Assembly: GCA_015183035.1 (NCBI GenBank)
Contig: JACZZP010000003.1
Span: 2,542,001-2,606,000, forward strand
Direction of reading: 5' to 3'
Origin: Meloidogyne chitwoodi
Taxonomy: Eukaryota; Nematoda; Chromadorea; Rhabditida; Meloidogynidae
Length of the DNA: 64,000 nt
Part shown: positions 11,197 to 20,372 of the stretch, one piece after another
How positions within the stretch are numbered: position 1 is the first letter of the stretch
How the letters are laid out: every line of letters starts with the position of its first letter
Program-made: the position numbers and the translations under genes
The notes under the pieces: generated by a model
Told to the model about the DNA's origin: nothing
What the model saw: the letters and a program-made list of their open reading frames with translations, nothing else
The model's database searches: none

Positions 11197-12122
11197 ATGA
11201 CTACTGAGATAAAAGATTTTAAAATTCGTGCAACCATTTCTTTTTCTTATTTGCCAAATTATCATAATGTTAGAAAAACAACGTTCAGAAAAGGCCTTAT
11301 AAAATTTGATTCAAAAGAGAAAGATTTTGTCGTTGAATTTGATCACGTCAAAAGTAATCCTGTTAGTTTCAACATTTTTAATTATAATGTTCAGTATTCT
11401 AAATTTTAACCTAACATTTTTAAGTACGTAATATCACTAAGCAGCATCAAACAACCAAAAAGTGAGCGATGTCCTCGTGGTATCATGTATATGTTCAAAT
11501 TTGACATGCCAGATCTTCAATTCAATGAGTGTTTTCTCAGAGCCATTTCAGAGAAAGACAAACAACTGATCCATTCATTCATTATCAAAGCTGTTGGCGG
11601 TTTGTTTTTAGCTTTAATTATGATAAATTTTGTATTTAAATTTAATTATTGAATCTTATTAAGCAAAAAAGAGACAAGATACACAACAAAACATCTCTTT
11701 ATCAACTTTATCTCCTCCAAGAAAGCGAAGCTCACCTCCAAAACATCCTCTGCCATCAAAAAAAAGGCCGGAAAAAGTTATAACCCCTCTTTTGGACTTC
11801 AATATCGTTAAGGAGATTGATTTCGATGTAGAGGTTAGTATTTTTTAATTTCGAAAAGATTTTTCAAATTTTAAAAATATTTAACCTTTAAAATTTATGC
11901 TTATTTTTAAGGAAGAGAATCAAATAGTTGAAGATTCCCTTGAAAGAGATTCTATTTCACCTGTACCTGCGTTGATTAAAAAAAAGAGAAGGAAGAAGAA
12001 AAAAAAGAAGTGGATACGCAATACTGTGAGATTATAAAATTATATTAAACTTTTAGTAAAAACAAATTTATTTATTTTAGAAGCTCTGTGGATTTAAAAG
12101 AAAGCTGAAGAAAAAAGTATGA
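11197..12122 (+). CDS. unrecognised protein with lysine-rich C-terminal tail
   Basis: Five exons: 11197-11361, 11425-11599, 11664-11833, 11912-12025, 12081-12122; 221 aa, phases close. The first 115 residues look like a folded beta-rich domain (KIRATISFSYLP...YVISLSSI...MYMFKFDMPDLQF). After that comes a Pro/Ser/Lys segment (PPRKRSSPPKHPLPSKKRP) and a C terminus with KKKRRKKKKKKW, very likely a nuclear or nucleolar localisation signal. A TTTTTCAG acceptor lies 12 bp upstream of the ATG. The PUM3-like gene starts 220 bp downstream on the same strand, close enough to be co-transcribed. I do not recognise the family; a role in ribosome biogenesis is only suggested by the tail and the neighbour. 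Confidence 0.7.
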
Positions 12123-12342
12123 AAAAGGTTGAATTTTGGAGAAGAATTTTTCTGTGATTGTTAAGACAAATTTTCTTTGCTTATACTGTTATTCTATTTA
12201 ATGAAGTAAATATCTTATTTGTGAATTTATTGTTTATATTTTTGTTTCTTTTACATTATAATATTTATTTTTATATGATATTTTTTATTTTGCGTATTAA
12301 ATTTTTGCAATTTCCCTTCTATATTAAATTTACCATCATCAG

Positions 12343-15300
12343 ATGGCAATAAAGGCAAAAGGAATTAAACGCTTTTCTTCAAACGATACAGAGAATACAA
12401 TGAACAAAAGAAAACGAATTTCATTCGCAAAAGTCGTTGAAAATCCAGCTGAAAAATCTACGAACGATGAAGAATCGTCCGATGTTGTACAATTGGTGCC
12501 AGAGCCTAAAAAAGGAATTCTAAAGAAGAAAATGCTTGCAGAAGCTAATGGATGTCTACGAATTAAGAAGAAAGCTTCAATCAATTTAGAAGACGATCAT
12601 AAAGTAGAAAATGATCTTGAGGAAGGGAGGACGATGAGCGTTATAAAGGTTAATTTTATTAATTTTTTTATATCTTCAATTTATAAATTTAGAAGCGTTT
12701 TCAATCATCTAAACCTTCCGGCAACAAATTTCGTCATAAAAAGGTTATAAAAGTTAAACAATCAACGAAGGAAATGCTAATGAAAATGACCAAAAAAGAA
12801 AGGAAGGAATTCATTCGAAAACTTGAGGAGAAGAATAAACCTAATTTTGAGCTTTTGAGAAGTGCAAAGCTTTTATGGGAGACGATAAGAAGGTTTTTTA
12901 ATTAACAATTTTGGAATGCCTAACTTTAGAGATAATATTTTGATTAATTTCAGTACAAAAGTTTCAAAAGAAAAACGAGATCATTGTGTTTCTGAACTTT
13001 GTAAGGGCAAATTTTCCGCTTTAGCATATTCTCATGCGACTTCTCGAGTGATTCAATGTTTATTGAAATTGAAGAATCCTGAAATACGTAACCAAATATT
13101 TGATGAACTTAAATTGGAAATTGTCAAGTTGTCTCTTTCACTATATGGAAAATTTTTTGTTATGAAAATGCTCAAATATGGGTTTAATTCTATTTTTATT
13201 ATTTTAAATTAATGTTTTTTTAAGTTCAAAAGAACAACGTGATCAGCTTATTAATGCTTTAAAAGGCAATTATGTTCGTTTGTACAAAACTTTGTTCTCT
13301 GCATCTTTGGTAAATGAAATATATTCTGAATGGGGAACTTTCACGCAACATAGGCAACTTGTCAGTGAATTTTATGGGCCTGAATTTGCTATTCTTCAGG
13401 TTTTTTATTTTTTAGTCAATTGAATACACTGTTGTAGTGGAGATCCCAGTTAATAGTTAAAGCGCTTAGGCGGAGGTATAAGATTTATGAAAAGAAAATT
13501 GAAAACGTCACCCGGTTCAGTCTGTAGAGCATGCGATTATGTGTTAGCGAAGGCCTTGCAAGAAGTTTTGTGGTCGTAGATTCGATGACTGCCTGTTCTG
13601 AACTTTTCTTTATTTTCAAAATTTAAAATTTTTTCTATTTTAATAAATTTAGAATGTTTCAGACAATAAATTTGCGCCTTCCATTGATGAAATTGCAACT
13701 CAAAGCCCTGAAAAACTTTCTTCAATTTTAACAAATTTGGAAAAGATTTTAGACAGTGCTGTTCAAAAGTTGTGTTTATTTATTTTTCATTAAATATTTT
13801 TAATTTCTTTTAGAGTTCCAATGCTTAAGCTTTCAATAACTCACAAATTGCTCTTTGATTTTCTCAGATTTTGTTCAGCTGAGCAGAAAGATTCAATAAT
13901 TGAAAGTATTAAAGATTTTTTGCCTGAAATTTGTCATACACATGAAGGTTTTTTTATTTTTATTGATTTACGTTGTCCTTTTTCTTTTAAATTAATTTTT
14001 ATAAAGGCTCTTATGCAGCTTTACTTTGTCTTTGGAATTCTTCATTGACCAGAGAGAATCTATTGTAAAAAGTTTTACTGGACTTGCAATTTCTGCTTGT
14101 AAAGATAATTTTGTTCAACGAGTTCTTTTTGGTATATTTGACTGTGTGGATGATACAGAGCTTGTTAATGAAATTATTGTTAAAGTAAGAGTCTTTTATT
14201 TAATTTTTTAAAATTATTTTTCAAGCAAATTGCTGACAATATTGCCGATTTAATTTATGATAAACACGGTTTATTTATTTTGGATTATTTTGGATTATAA
14301 CTTGATTTTTAGGAGTTGTTGTTCTCCACTATTTGGTGCATCCACGCGATCCTCATGTCATCGCAAAAAGTCTCAGGAATATTTTACAACAAGTATATTT
14401 TTTATAAATTAAATATTTGGTTTCCTCTTTCCTTTTGTGCTGGCAAGTGCCTGCAAATTTTGTCCATAAGATTTTTTTTAATTTCTTTTAAGGCTTGCCA
14501 GCAAAACAGAAAATTAGCTAATATTAAATTTTTTTTCATAGGGTGATTCAACTCCTCATAGTAAGCTGGACGCATCTTCTCGTTACTCAAATTTGTTTGA
14601 ATGCGTGAAACCTGCCTTACTCAAATTTATAAAATTCAATATGCGCGAGATGATTACAAATAAAATTTCTGCTGTTTTAATTTTGGATACGCTTTCTGTC
14701 AATTGTTATTTTTTCAAATGTTTTATTTATTTTTAAAATTTTTTTAAGCTCCTTCCTCACCTTTTAAACGTCTCTTGGACTCTTCCGATTTATCCGATTG
14801 TCTCAAAGAAATTGCACAAATTGCCACAGACGAATTTATTCCACATTGTGTAGACAAAGAGCGTCCTTTGCATATAATAGCTGGTGGATGTGCTCGTTTT
14901 GTTTTTCGAAAACTGTTAAAAAATGATAAATTAAGAAGAGATGATGACGACGAAAAAGTCAAATTAAGTTTTCATTTGATGTCTTTATTAAAAAAAGAAA
15001 ATATTCAATCATGGACTGGAATGGATTGTGGATGTTATACTTTACTTGAAATACTTGAAAGTGGTTCTAATTATGCAAGGAAGGCAATAAAAATGGTTTT
15101 GAGCGAGGATAATAATTTGAAGGTTTATTTTTAATTTATTAATAAATTTAGTCCTCTCGGGAGAATCGAACTTTTGACATCATTGACCATAATATCAATG
15201 GGTTTCTATACGCATCCGCAGTCGTTTCATAAACATTCTCGAGTCCAACTGTTGATGAAGTATTTGTGTAAAGTGTTTTCTAAGGGTTGTACTTGATTGA

Positions 15301-15525
15301 CATCCTACATCCTCGACACCAATCACTAATTTTATTTATTTTTTATTTTTCAACTTTATTTCTTTTAATTTTAAGAATTCTTCATTGCAAGGAGCAAAAA
15401 AATTATTAGACGAATTGAATAAAATTGATAACGTTGAAGATAATGAGCAGTCTTTTAATTATGATGGAATTGAAGAAATAAATTCTAAATTTGATTCAAA
15501 TGGAAAGAGGAAAAAGTCAAGGTAA
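12343..15525 (+). CDS. PUM3: PUM3 / penguin-type PUF protein (puf-12 type)
   Basis: Twelve exons: 12343-12648, 12693-12892, 12954-13181, 13225-13399, 13653-13768, 13814-13947, 14007-14184, 14226-14268, 14313-14392, 14542-14704, 14749-15122, 15376-15525; about 715 aa. The N terminus is basic (nucleolar-type). PUF-like repeats follow (GKFSALAYSHATSRVIQCLLK; YGKFFVMKMLKYGSKEQRDQL; DPHVIAKSLRNILQQGD) and then the CPL-type C-terminal region. Family members are nucleolar and act in rRNA processing. Exon 7 starts in the frame encoding GSYAALLCLWNSS, which matches the family, but the remaining family match (RESIVKSFTGLAISACKDNF) is in another frame. One base is missing near 14040-14058, so this copy is frameshifted or the sequence has an error. 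Intron 4 and intron 11 carry tRNA-like sequences. The next ATG on this strand is 205 bp past the stop. Confidence 0.85.
13507..13602 (+). repeat. tRNA-like sequence in PUM3 intron 4
   Basis: Starts GTCACCCGGTTCAGTCTGTAG (A-box-like D-arm) and ends with a T-arm-like TCGTAGATTCGATGACTGC, spread over about 96 nt. The middle does not fold into a normal anticodon arm. It is a pseudo-tRNA or the head of a tRNA-derived SINE. Confidence 0.5.
15151..15201 (-). repeat. tRNA-like fragment in PUM3 intron 11
   Basis: On the minus strand a perfect 6-bp arm CATTGA/TCAATG with an 8-nt loop is followed by a short spacer, AAAAGTTCGATTCTC (T-arm-like) and CCGAGAGGAC. No D-arm or matching acceptor strand is recognisable, so it is a remnant rather than a tRNA gene. 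Confidence 0.5.
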
Positions 15526-15729
15526 TCTTACTCAAAATAATAATAAAAAGAGGAGAAGAAATTAGAAGAGAATGGTGATATTAAAAATATTATTATTTTT
15601 TTGTTAATAAATTTTGTTTATTTTTTTTCTTTTTTTGTCATTGAAGTAATCTATTTGCTTTTTAAATATTTAATTTTACTAATTTTTATTTTTTTTTAGA
15701 ATTTATTAAAAAAAAATTTAATTCATAAG

Positions 15730-16037
15730 ATGAGTTTTTCAAACAAACTTTTGCTTTTTAATAAATTCTCTCCTCTTAAACTTCGACTTTGTCCACTTCT
15801 TCAAGCATCTTTTTCCAAATTTGGTTATAAACAACAGCAACAAAATCTTTCAAATTTTTCAAATATTTTTCTTGGTGGTGGAGGAACTTTGATTTCAATT
15901 TCATTTTTTACATCTTCAAAAAAGAAGGATGATGATACTGATGAAAAGACTGATCCAGCCATTGAAAAAATAATTAGGGAAGCAGATTTGCTTTACAATG
16001 CTTATTTGATTGATAATGCTTATGGAATTTTGAGACG
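15730..16037 (+). pseudogene. first exon of an RMDN1-like TPR protein (rest missing)
   Basis: ATG-initiated open exon ending in AGACG/gtttat (phase 2). The first half looks like a mitochondrial leader (basic, Ser/Phe/Leu-rich). The end, IIREADLLYNAYLIDNAYGI, matches the start of the regulator-of-microtubule-dynamics (RMDN1/FAM82B) TPR domain. No continuation of that family follows: the next 500 bp are a tRNA-like fragment plus a tandem array, then pieces of other genes. So this is either a 5' fragment or a gene broken by repeat insertion. It starts 205 bp after the PUM3 stop and may once have been the next cistron. Confidence 0.6.
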
Positions 16038-16103
16038 GTTTATTTTTTTATTATTTTGAGCATTAGGATTTAAACGCTTCTTAGAGTAAGAGAAAAATAA
16101 AAG

Positions 16104-16172
16104 TTTTGCCGCTGAGTGGGTTCGAACCTGCTACCCTTTTTCCGTTTCTCAAGCGACTTCACGCTGCGCTAA
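16104..16172 (-). repeat. tRNA-like sequence adjoining the 41/42-bp array
   Basis: Read on the minus strand it starts ACTCCGTTAGCGCAGCG (A-box-like D-arm) and ends GGTTCGAACCCACTCAGCGG (T-arm with B-box). The core of the neighbouring tandem array (GCTAACGGAGTCGGTTC) is the reverse complement of its 5' end, so the array appears to have grown out of this end. Confidence 0.6.
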
Positions 16173-16478
16173 CGGAGTCGGTTCTAGAGTCTAAGTTTTA
16201 GGAGTCATGCTAACGGCGTCGGTTCTAGAGACTTCGGTCTTAGGAGCCATGCTAACGGCGTTGGTTCTAGAGTCTAAGTTTTAGGAGCCATACTAACGGA
16301 GTCGGTTCTAGAGTCTAAGTTTTAGGAGCCATGCTAACGGCGTCGGTTCTAGAGACTTCGGTCTTAGGAGCCATGCTAACGGCGTTGGTTCTAGAGTCTA
16401 AGTTTTAGGAGCCATACTAACGGAGTCGGTTCTAGAGTCTAAGTTTTAGGAGCCATGCTAACGGCGTTGGTTCTATGA
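16169..16478. repeat. 41/42-bp tandem array with 124-bp higher-order period
   Basis: CTAACGG recurs at 16169, 16210, 16252, 16293, 16334, 16376, 16417 and 16458 (steps 41, 42, 41, 41, 42, 41, 41). Three monomer variants alternate so that the sequence repeats every 124 bp: one with GAGACTTCGGTCTTAGG, one with GCGTTGG and TCTAAGTTTTAGG, one with ACTAACGGAG. It begins inside the 5' end of a tRNA-like sequence. Confidence 0.9.
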
Positions 16479-16571
16479 GCTTATTTGCTGCTGAAAAAAG
16501 ATTTTTTGCTAAAATTTTAAAAATATTTTTATTTTTTTCCTTTTAATTTATTTAATTTTAAAAAATACTTG

Positions 16572-16849
16572 TCAAATGCTCTTGTGAACAGTGATGATGT
16601 AGTTTTGAAAATTGCAGCTATTGAAAAGGAAAAATGTGTTCTACAAATTGTATTTTTTTAAATTAACTTTTATAAATTAAAAAAAAAATATTTAAGGGTT
16701 CAAATTCTTCAGAGAACGCAGCTAATATTTGTCGAAGATTTTCTAGTGAGTGTATGGCTATCGATCTAAATATGGGATGTCCAAAACCTTTTTCTGTTCA
16801 TTCTGGAATGGGAGCTGCATTGTTGAGTGATTCAATTAAAGCGAAAGAG
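16572..16849 (+). pseudogene. DUS2 (tRNA-dihydrouridine synthase 2) internal fragment
   Basis: Two exon-like blocks, 16572-16649 and 16697-16849, joined by a short intron with correct GT-AG ends and phase. They encode NALVNSDDVVLKIAAIEKEK, CVLQIGSNSSENAANICRRF and AIDLNMGCPKPFSVHSGMGA, followed by ALLSD. The NMGCPKPF...GGMGAALLSD-type segment is the flavin/substrate region of DUS2, which makes dihydrouridine-20 in cytosolic tRNA. The start of the barrel and the whole C-terminal half (including dsRBD) are absent, and no acceptor precedes the first block. It is a fragment that keeps its intron, so it arose by DNA-level copying and not by retroposition. Confidence 0.75.
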
Positions 16850-17039
16850 GTTGATTTATCAGATATAGAGATTGGAAAATTATTAAAATTTTGCGAATAC
16901 TGTCTATTTTTGGGATTTTTAAAAATCCTGGCCCTTTTCCTCAATTTAAGGTTGGACAAAAATATAGTAACAACACCGCATTCAAAATAAGGCACAAATT
17001 AGCAAAAAAATTTAATTTATCTAAAAAATTTTTTTCAAG

Positions 17040-17640
17040 TTTACTCAACATTTCAATTGGTGAAGGAATTAAATTTGATAAAAATGCTATTGAACAACTT
17101 GTTTCAATATCTAATGGAGTGCGCAAATCAATAACATTAATGCAGTCAATGGCTTGTTCTGCTGTAAATAATTCGATAAGTGTTGAAGATGTTAAGGAGA
17201 TGTCTGGAGAAATTCCTATTAAAGATGTTGAAGAATTTATTGATGTTGTCAAATATTTGGATCAGGAAAAGAGGTTTATTTTTTTTTATTTTCTGACAGA
17301 AGTTGCTTTCTTTCGTTTACGTTTACAATTAGTATAGGATAAGGATTTATATAAAGGAAAAAGCTAGATAAGTATGTTACTCGGTGGCTCAGTGTTAGAG
17401 TGTCTGATTATTGTTTTAAGCGTTGAAGAGAGATCGTGGGTTCGAACCTACCTGCTGGGTAAACTTTTCTCCTTTAATTGAAAATTTTTTTAAATATGTC
17501 TTGAGTCTGTTTAGATATTTTTAAACAATTGTTTAATTTTTTTAACTTTTCAGACAAATCGTTATTCAAGGAAAATTGTTAAAAATGGATATAGTTTGCT
17601 CAATTACTTACTCAATTGTTATTTCATCACAAATTGAAAT
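17040..17640 (+). pseudogene. replication factor C small-subunit fragment
   Basis: Block 17040-17273 encodes LLNISIGEGIKFDKNAIEQL, VSISNGVRKSITLMQS and SISVEDVKEMSGEIP, matching the sensor-2/lid and collar start of RFC2/RFC4-type clamp-loader subunits. Block 17554-17634 encodes RKIVKNGYSLLNYLLNCYF, the following collar helix, but its best frame does not connect in phase with the first block. The N-terminal AAA+ domain (Walker A/B) and the C terminus are absent. The residue before VRKS is missing an acidic residue normal in NGDxR. A tRNA-like sequence sits in the intron-like gap. Non-functional fragment. Confidence 0.7.
17377..17462 (+). repeat. tRNA-like sequence, near full length
   Basis: Starts TTACTCGG and ends CTGGGTAA, which pair as an acceptor-like stem with wobbles. 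It has GGCTCAGTGTTAGAGTG (A-box, D-arm) and GTGGGTTCGAACCTAC (T-arm, B-box). The 30-odd nt between them do not make a standard anticodon arm, so I call it a pseudo-tRNA or SINE head, not a tRNA gene. Confidence 0.55.
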
Positions 17641-17736
17641 GACTACATTAGAAGTAGAAACAGAAAAACAATTGGTAATTTAAGTTTTTATTTTTTGTTT
17701 AATATTTGTTTATAAATAACAGTGGATATGGTGACT

Positions 17737-17776
17737 TTGGTGTAGTGGTTAGTGTTCTTGGTTCTCACTGGTGGGT
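17737..17776 (+). repeat. tRNA-like 5' half
   Basis: GTGACTTTGGTGTAGTGGTTAGTG is a clear tRNA 5' half with A-box. It is followed, in place of an anticodon arm, by a 48-bp gene fragment and then a tandem array. A related sequence lies in opposite orientation at 18551-18636. Confidence 0.5.
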
Positions 17777-17824
17777 GAAGTCGAAGAAAATGATGAAAAA
17801 CAAGAACAAGAAACACAAATTGCT
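17777..17824 (+). pseudogene. 48-bp copy of exon 1 of the RS/Gln-rich gene at 23-26 kb
   Basis: 47 of 48 bases match the reverse complement of 25943-25990, the stretch encoding EDEENDEKQEQETQIA in the gene at 23047-26236. It is abruptly joined to tRNA-like sequence on the left and to a tandem array on the right, so it is a captured piece with clean borders. Confidence 0.85.
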
Positions 17825-17834
17825 AGGAGGTTCT

Positions 17835-18250
17835 ATTAATTGACGTTCTGCGAGCTTCACCAACGGTGTTGGTCTATGATTTGACGTTCTGCGAGCTTCA
17901 CCAACGGTGTTGGTCTATGAGTTGACGTTCTGTGTTCTGTGCCAACGGTGTGATCTATGAGTTTCGTTCTGTGTTCTGTGCCAACGGTATGTGGTTCCGG
18001 AACTAAGGTTCTAGTCCTACGCTGACGGTCGTGGTTCACGTTCTGATATTCTTGATCGACGCTGACGGTCGTGGTTCACGTTCTGATATTCTTGATCGAC
18101 GCTGACGGTCGTGGTTCACGTTCTGATATTCTTGATCGACGCTGACGGTCGTGGTTCACGTTCTGATATTCTTGATCGACGCTGACGGTCGTGGTTCACG
18201 TTCTGATATTCTTGATCTTCGCTGACGGTTGTGGTTTAATGAGCTGATAT
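17835..18250. repeat. 40/41-bp tandem array
   Basis: Four variant monomers with CAACGGT (17861, 17902, 17943, 17982; about 41 bp) followed by six 40-bp monomers starting GCTGACGGTCGTGGTTCACG at 18021, 18061, 18101, 18141, 18181 and 18221. Four of the six are essentially identical. The ACGG...GTGGTTC core resembles the array at 16.2 kb, suggesting a common origin. Confidence 0.9.
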
Positions 18251-18889
18251 TCTGGAACTACGCTCTTTTTGCTACTCCAAAGATTTTTTTTAATATTTTT
18301 ATACTAAAAAATTGTTTTTTAATTTTAGACTATTTTATTTGATGAAAACCACTTCTGCAAAATATGTTAGAAGGAGAAGATGAAACAGATGATAAAGCTT
18401 GGTGACAAACAGGTTTAATTTTTATTATTTTTGGAAAAATTGTTTGCTTCATTTTATTTATCTGTTTAAATAAGGCCAAAAAAGTTAAAAAATTATAATG
18501 ATGAAGCGAAAATTTTTAAAGTTGTCAAAACTGATAAAATTTGAAAGAAAAAATTCAGGAATTGAAAGTTATCGAACTATCGCACTACCATAGAAAAATC
18601 AAGAGCACTAACCACTACACCAAGCAGAGAGCTAATAACAAAATTAAATTTTTTAGGGAAATACTGCTAATAAAATTGAAATAAATTTATTTTTATTATT
18701 TTTAAGGGTTTAGCCGGCAATTATGGTACCCTGTGACAGTAAACGTGTTCAATGAAATTAGGTAGTGCAATGCGTTCAAGATCAGCATCAACTGAACAAC
18801 AACGAAGATTATAATTTTTTAAATAAAGTGATAAAAAATAGTTAATTTTCATTGAAAAAAATTTTATTTCATAGTAATTTTTTGAGGAT
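18251..18889. other. non-coding stretch with short coding-like scraps and a tRNA-like sequence
   Basis: Contains splice-like junctions around 18329-18412 and a possible terminal exon near 18750-18812 (LGSAMRSRSASTEQQRRL then stop). These scraps cannot be joined into one frame or assigned to a family. They resemble the other gene debris of this block. Confidence 0.4.
18551..18636 (-). repeat. tRNA-like sequence, minus strand
   Basis: Minus strand: CTGCTTGGTGTAGTGGTTAG (A-box region) ... GATAGTTCGATAACTTTC (T-arm). Its 5' part matches the plus-strand tRNA-like half at 17737, so the pair brackets about 0.9 kb in inverted orientation. Confidence 0.5.
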
Positions 18890-20287
18890 CTGATACGTCA
18901 GATTTTAGGCAATTGTTGATATTTCTTTGACTAAAAATTTGTGGCTTTAGGTTCCATTTGAACGATGTTGTGACTCAAGGTTTGTGGAGTAAGTCGTTAT
19001 ATCCCCTCAGTGTTTCTGGAGTGTACAGCTTGGCTCAACTGGATCGAATGGACTTGTCTGTGGTAAGAGTTATAGTTAATTAACTAATCTATCTTTAGCC
19101 CAAATTTTGTGCATTTAGATCCCAAATGTTGGAAGCTTTGTTCGATCAAAGCCTTGGGGGTATCCATTAACCCATGATATTCTGGAGAGCACAGTTTGCT
19201 CCAAATAGATCCATTGGACCTCCCGACGGTACCAGATATATAACATGTTCTGATCTATCTCCAAACAAAAATTTAGGATTCTGAGTCCCAAATGAAGGAA
19301 GTTTTGTTCGATCAAGGTTTTGTGAGTACCAAAAGTTTGTTGGAATATATCCCCTTTAATCTGGGACCTAAATCCGTAAATTTCGGGTCAATTATAGATA
19401 TGACAATGACTTAAAACTGGTACCATCGACAAGTCAATTCGAAATATTTGGACCGAGATATGCGCTCAAGAAAATGTGGGATAATGGATTAGTTGAGAGA
19501 TCTGGGCTTTGTTAATTTAGGACCTAGAATCCTAAATTTTGGGCTAAAGATGGATCACTCAATGTTCTAAAGCTGGTACAATCGACAAGTCCATTCGATG
19601 TATTTGGACCGAGATGAGCGATCCAGAATATCTGGGGTGAATGGATATCCTCAAAACTTTGAGAGATCACATCGTCATTCATTTAGGGCCTAGAATCCTA
19701 AATTTTTGTGGTGATAGATAAATCAATTACCTATATTTGATACCATCAGGAGGTCTATTCGATCTATTTGGACTGAGCTCTGCGCTCCCAAAATTCTGGG
19801 GATGAATGGTATACTGTAATTTTTTGAACTTTTAAACTAATGGTAAGTTTTGGCCTAGATATATATCAATCGAAAGAGCTTGAAAACATGAATCGAATGA
19901 GCTATGAAAGAGCCAAATCCCTCCAATATAATGTGAGATGTGCGCTCTCGAAAATTTGGGTGATATACACTTACCCCCAAAACTTTGTTTGATTCCATCT
20001 CCTTTGTTTTGGAACCAAAATCTATAAATTTTGAGTCAATGAAAGATCAACCAATGACTTATTATCATACAAATTTGTTAGTCAATTCATTGCTTTTAAG
20101 CCGAGATATAGATGAATAAAATTTACGGCATAATTTTGAAAAAAGACCTTAATTTTCTTTAATTTAATTTTTAAGCTTTTCTAAATAAAATAGCAATTTA
20201 AAATTTTACTAAATGATGCACATAGAGTCAAGAAATTTAATTAAATTAAAATTAAAAATTTTCCACCATCCAGTTTCCCGAAAAAAA

Positions 20288-20372
20288 TTAATTTCCACCA
20301 GACGAATTCGAACCTTGGTTATTTTTTTCATTTCTCCTACAAAAACAGAGAAATTTCCACTTAACCAAAAAA
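20288..20372 (-). repeat. tRNA-like tail of repeat module, copy 1
   Basis: Minus strand: TTGGTTAAGTGGAAATTTCT (A-box region) to CCAAGGTTCGAATTCGTCTGG (B-box). Same arrangement as the copy about 910 bp further on, within a longer duplicated module. Confidence 0.55.

Noticed and set aside
17377..17462. Functional tRNA gene
   Set aside because: A- and B-boxes and an acceptor-like stem are present, but there is no standard anticodon arm, so I treat it as a pseudo-tRNA.
16169..18250. CRISPR-like array
   Set aside because: The repeats are contiguous monomers without unique spacers, in a eukaryotic genome.
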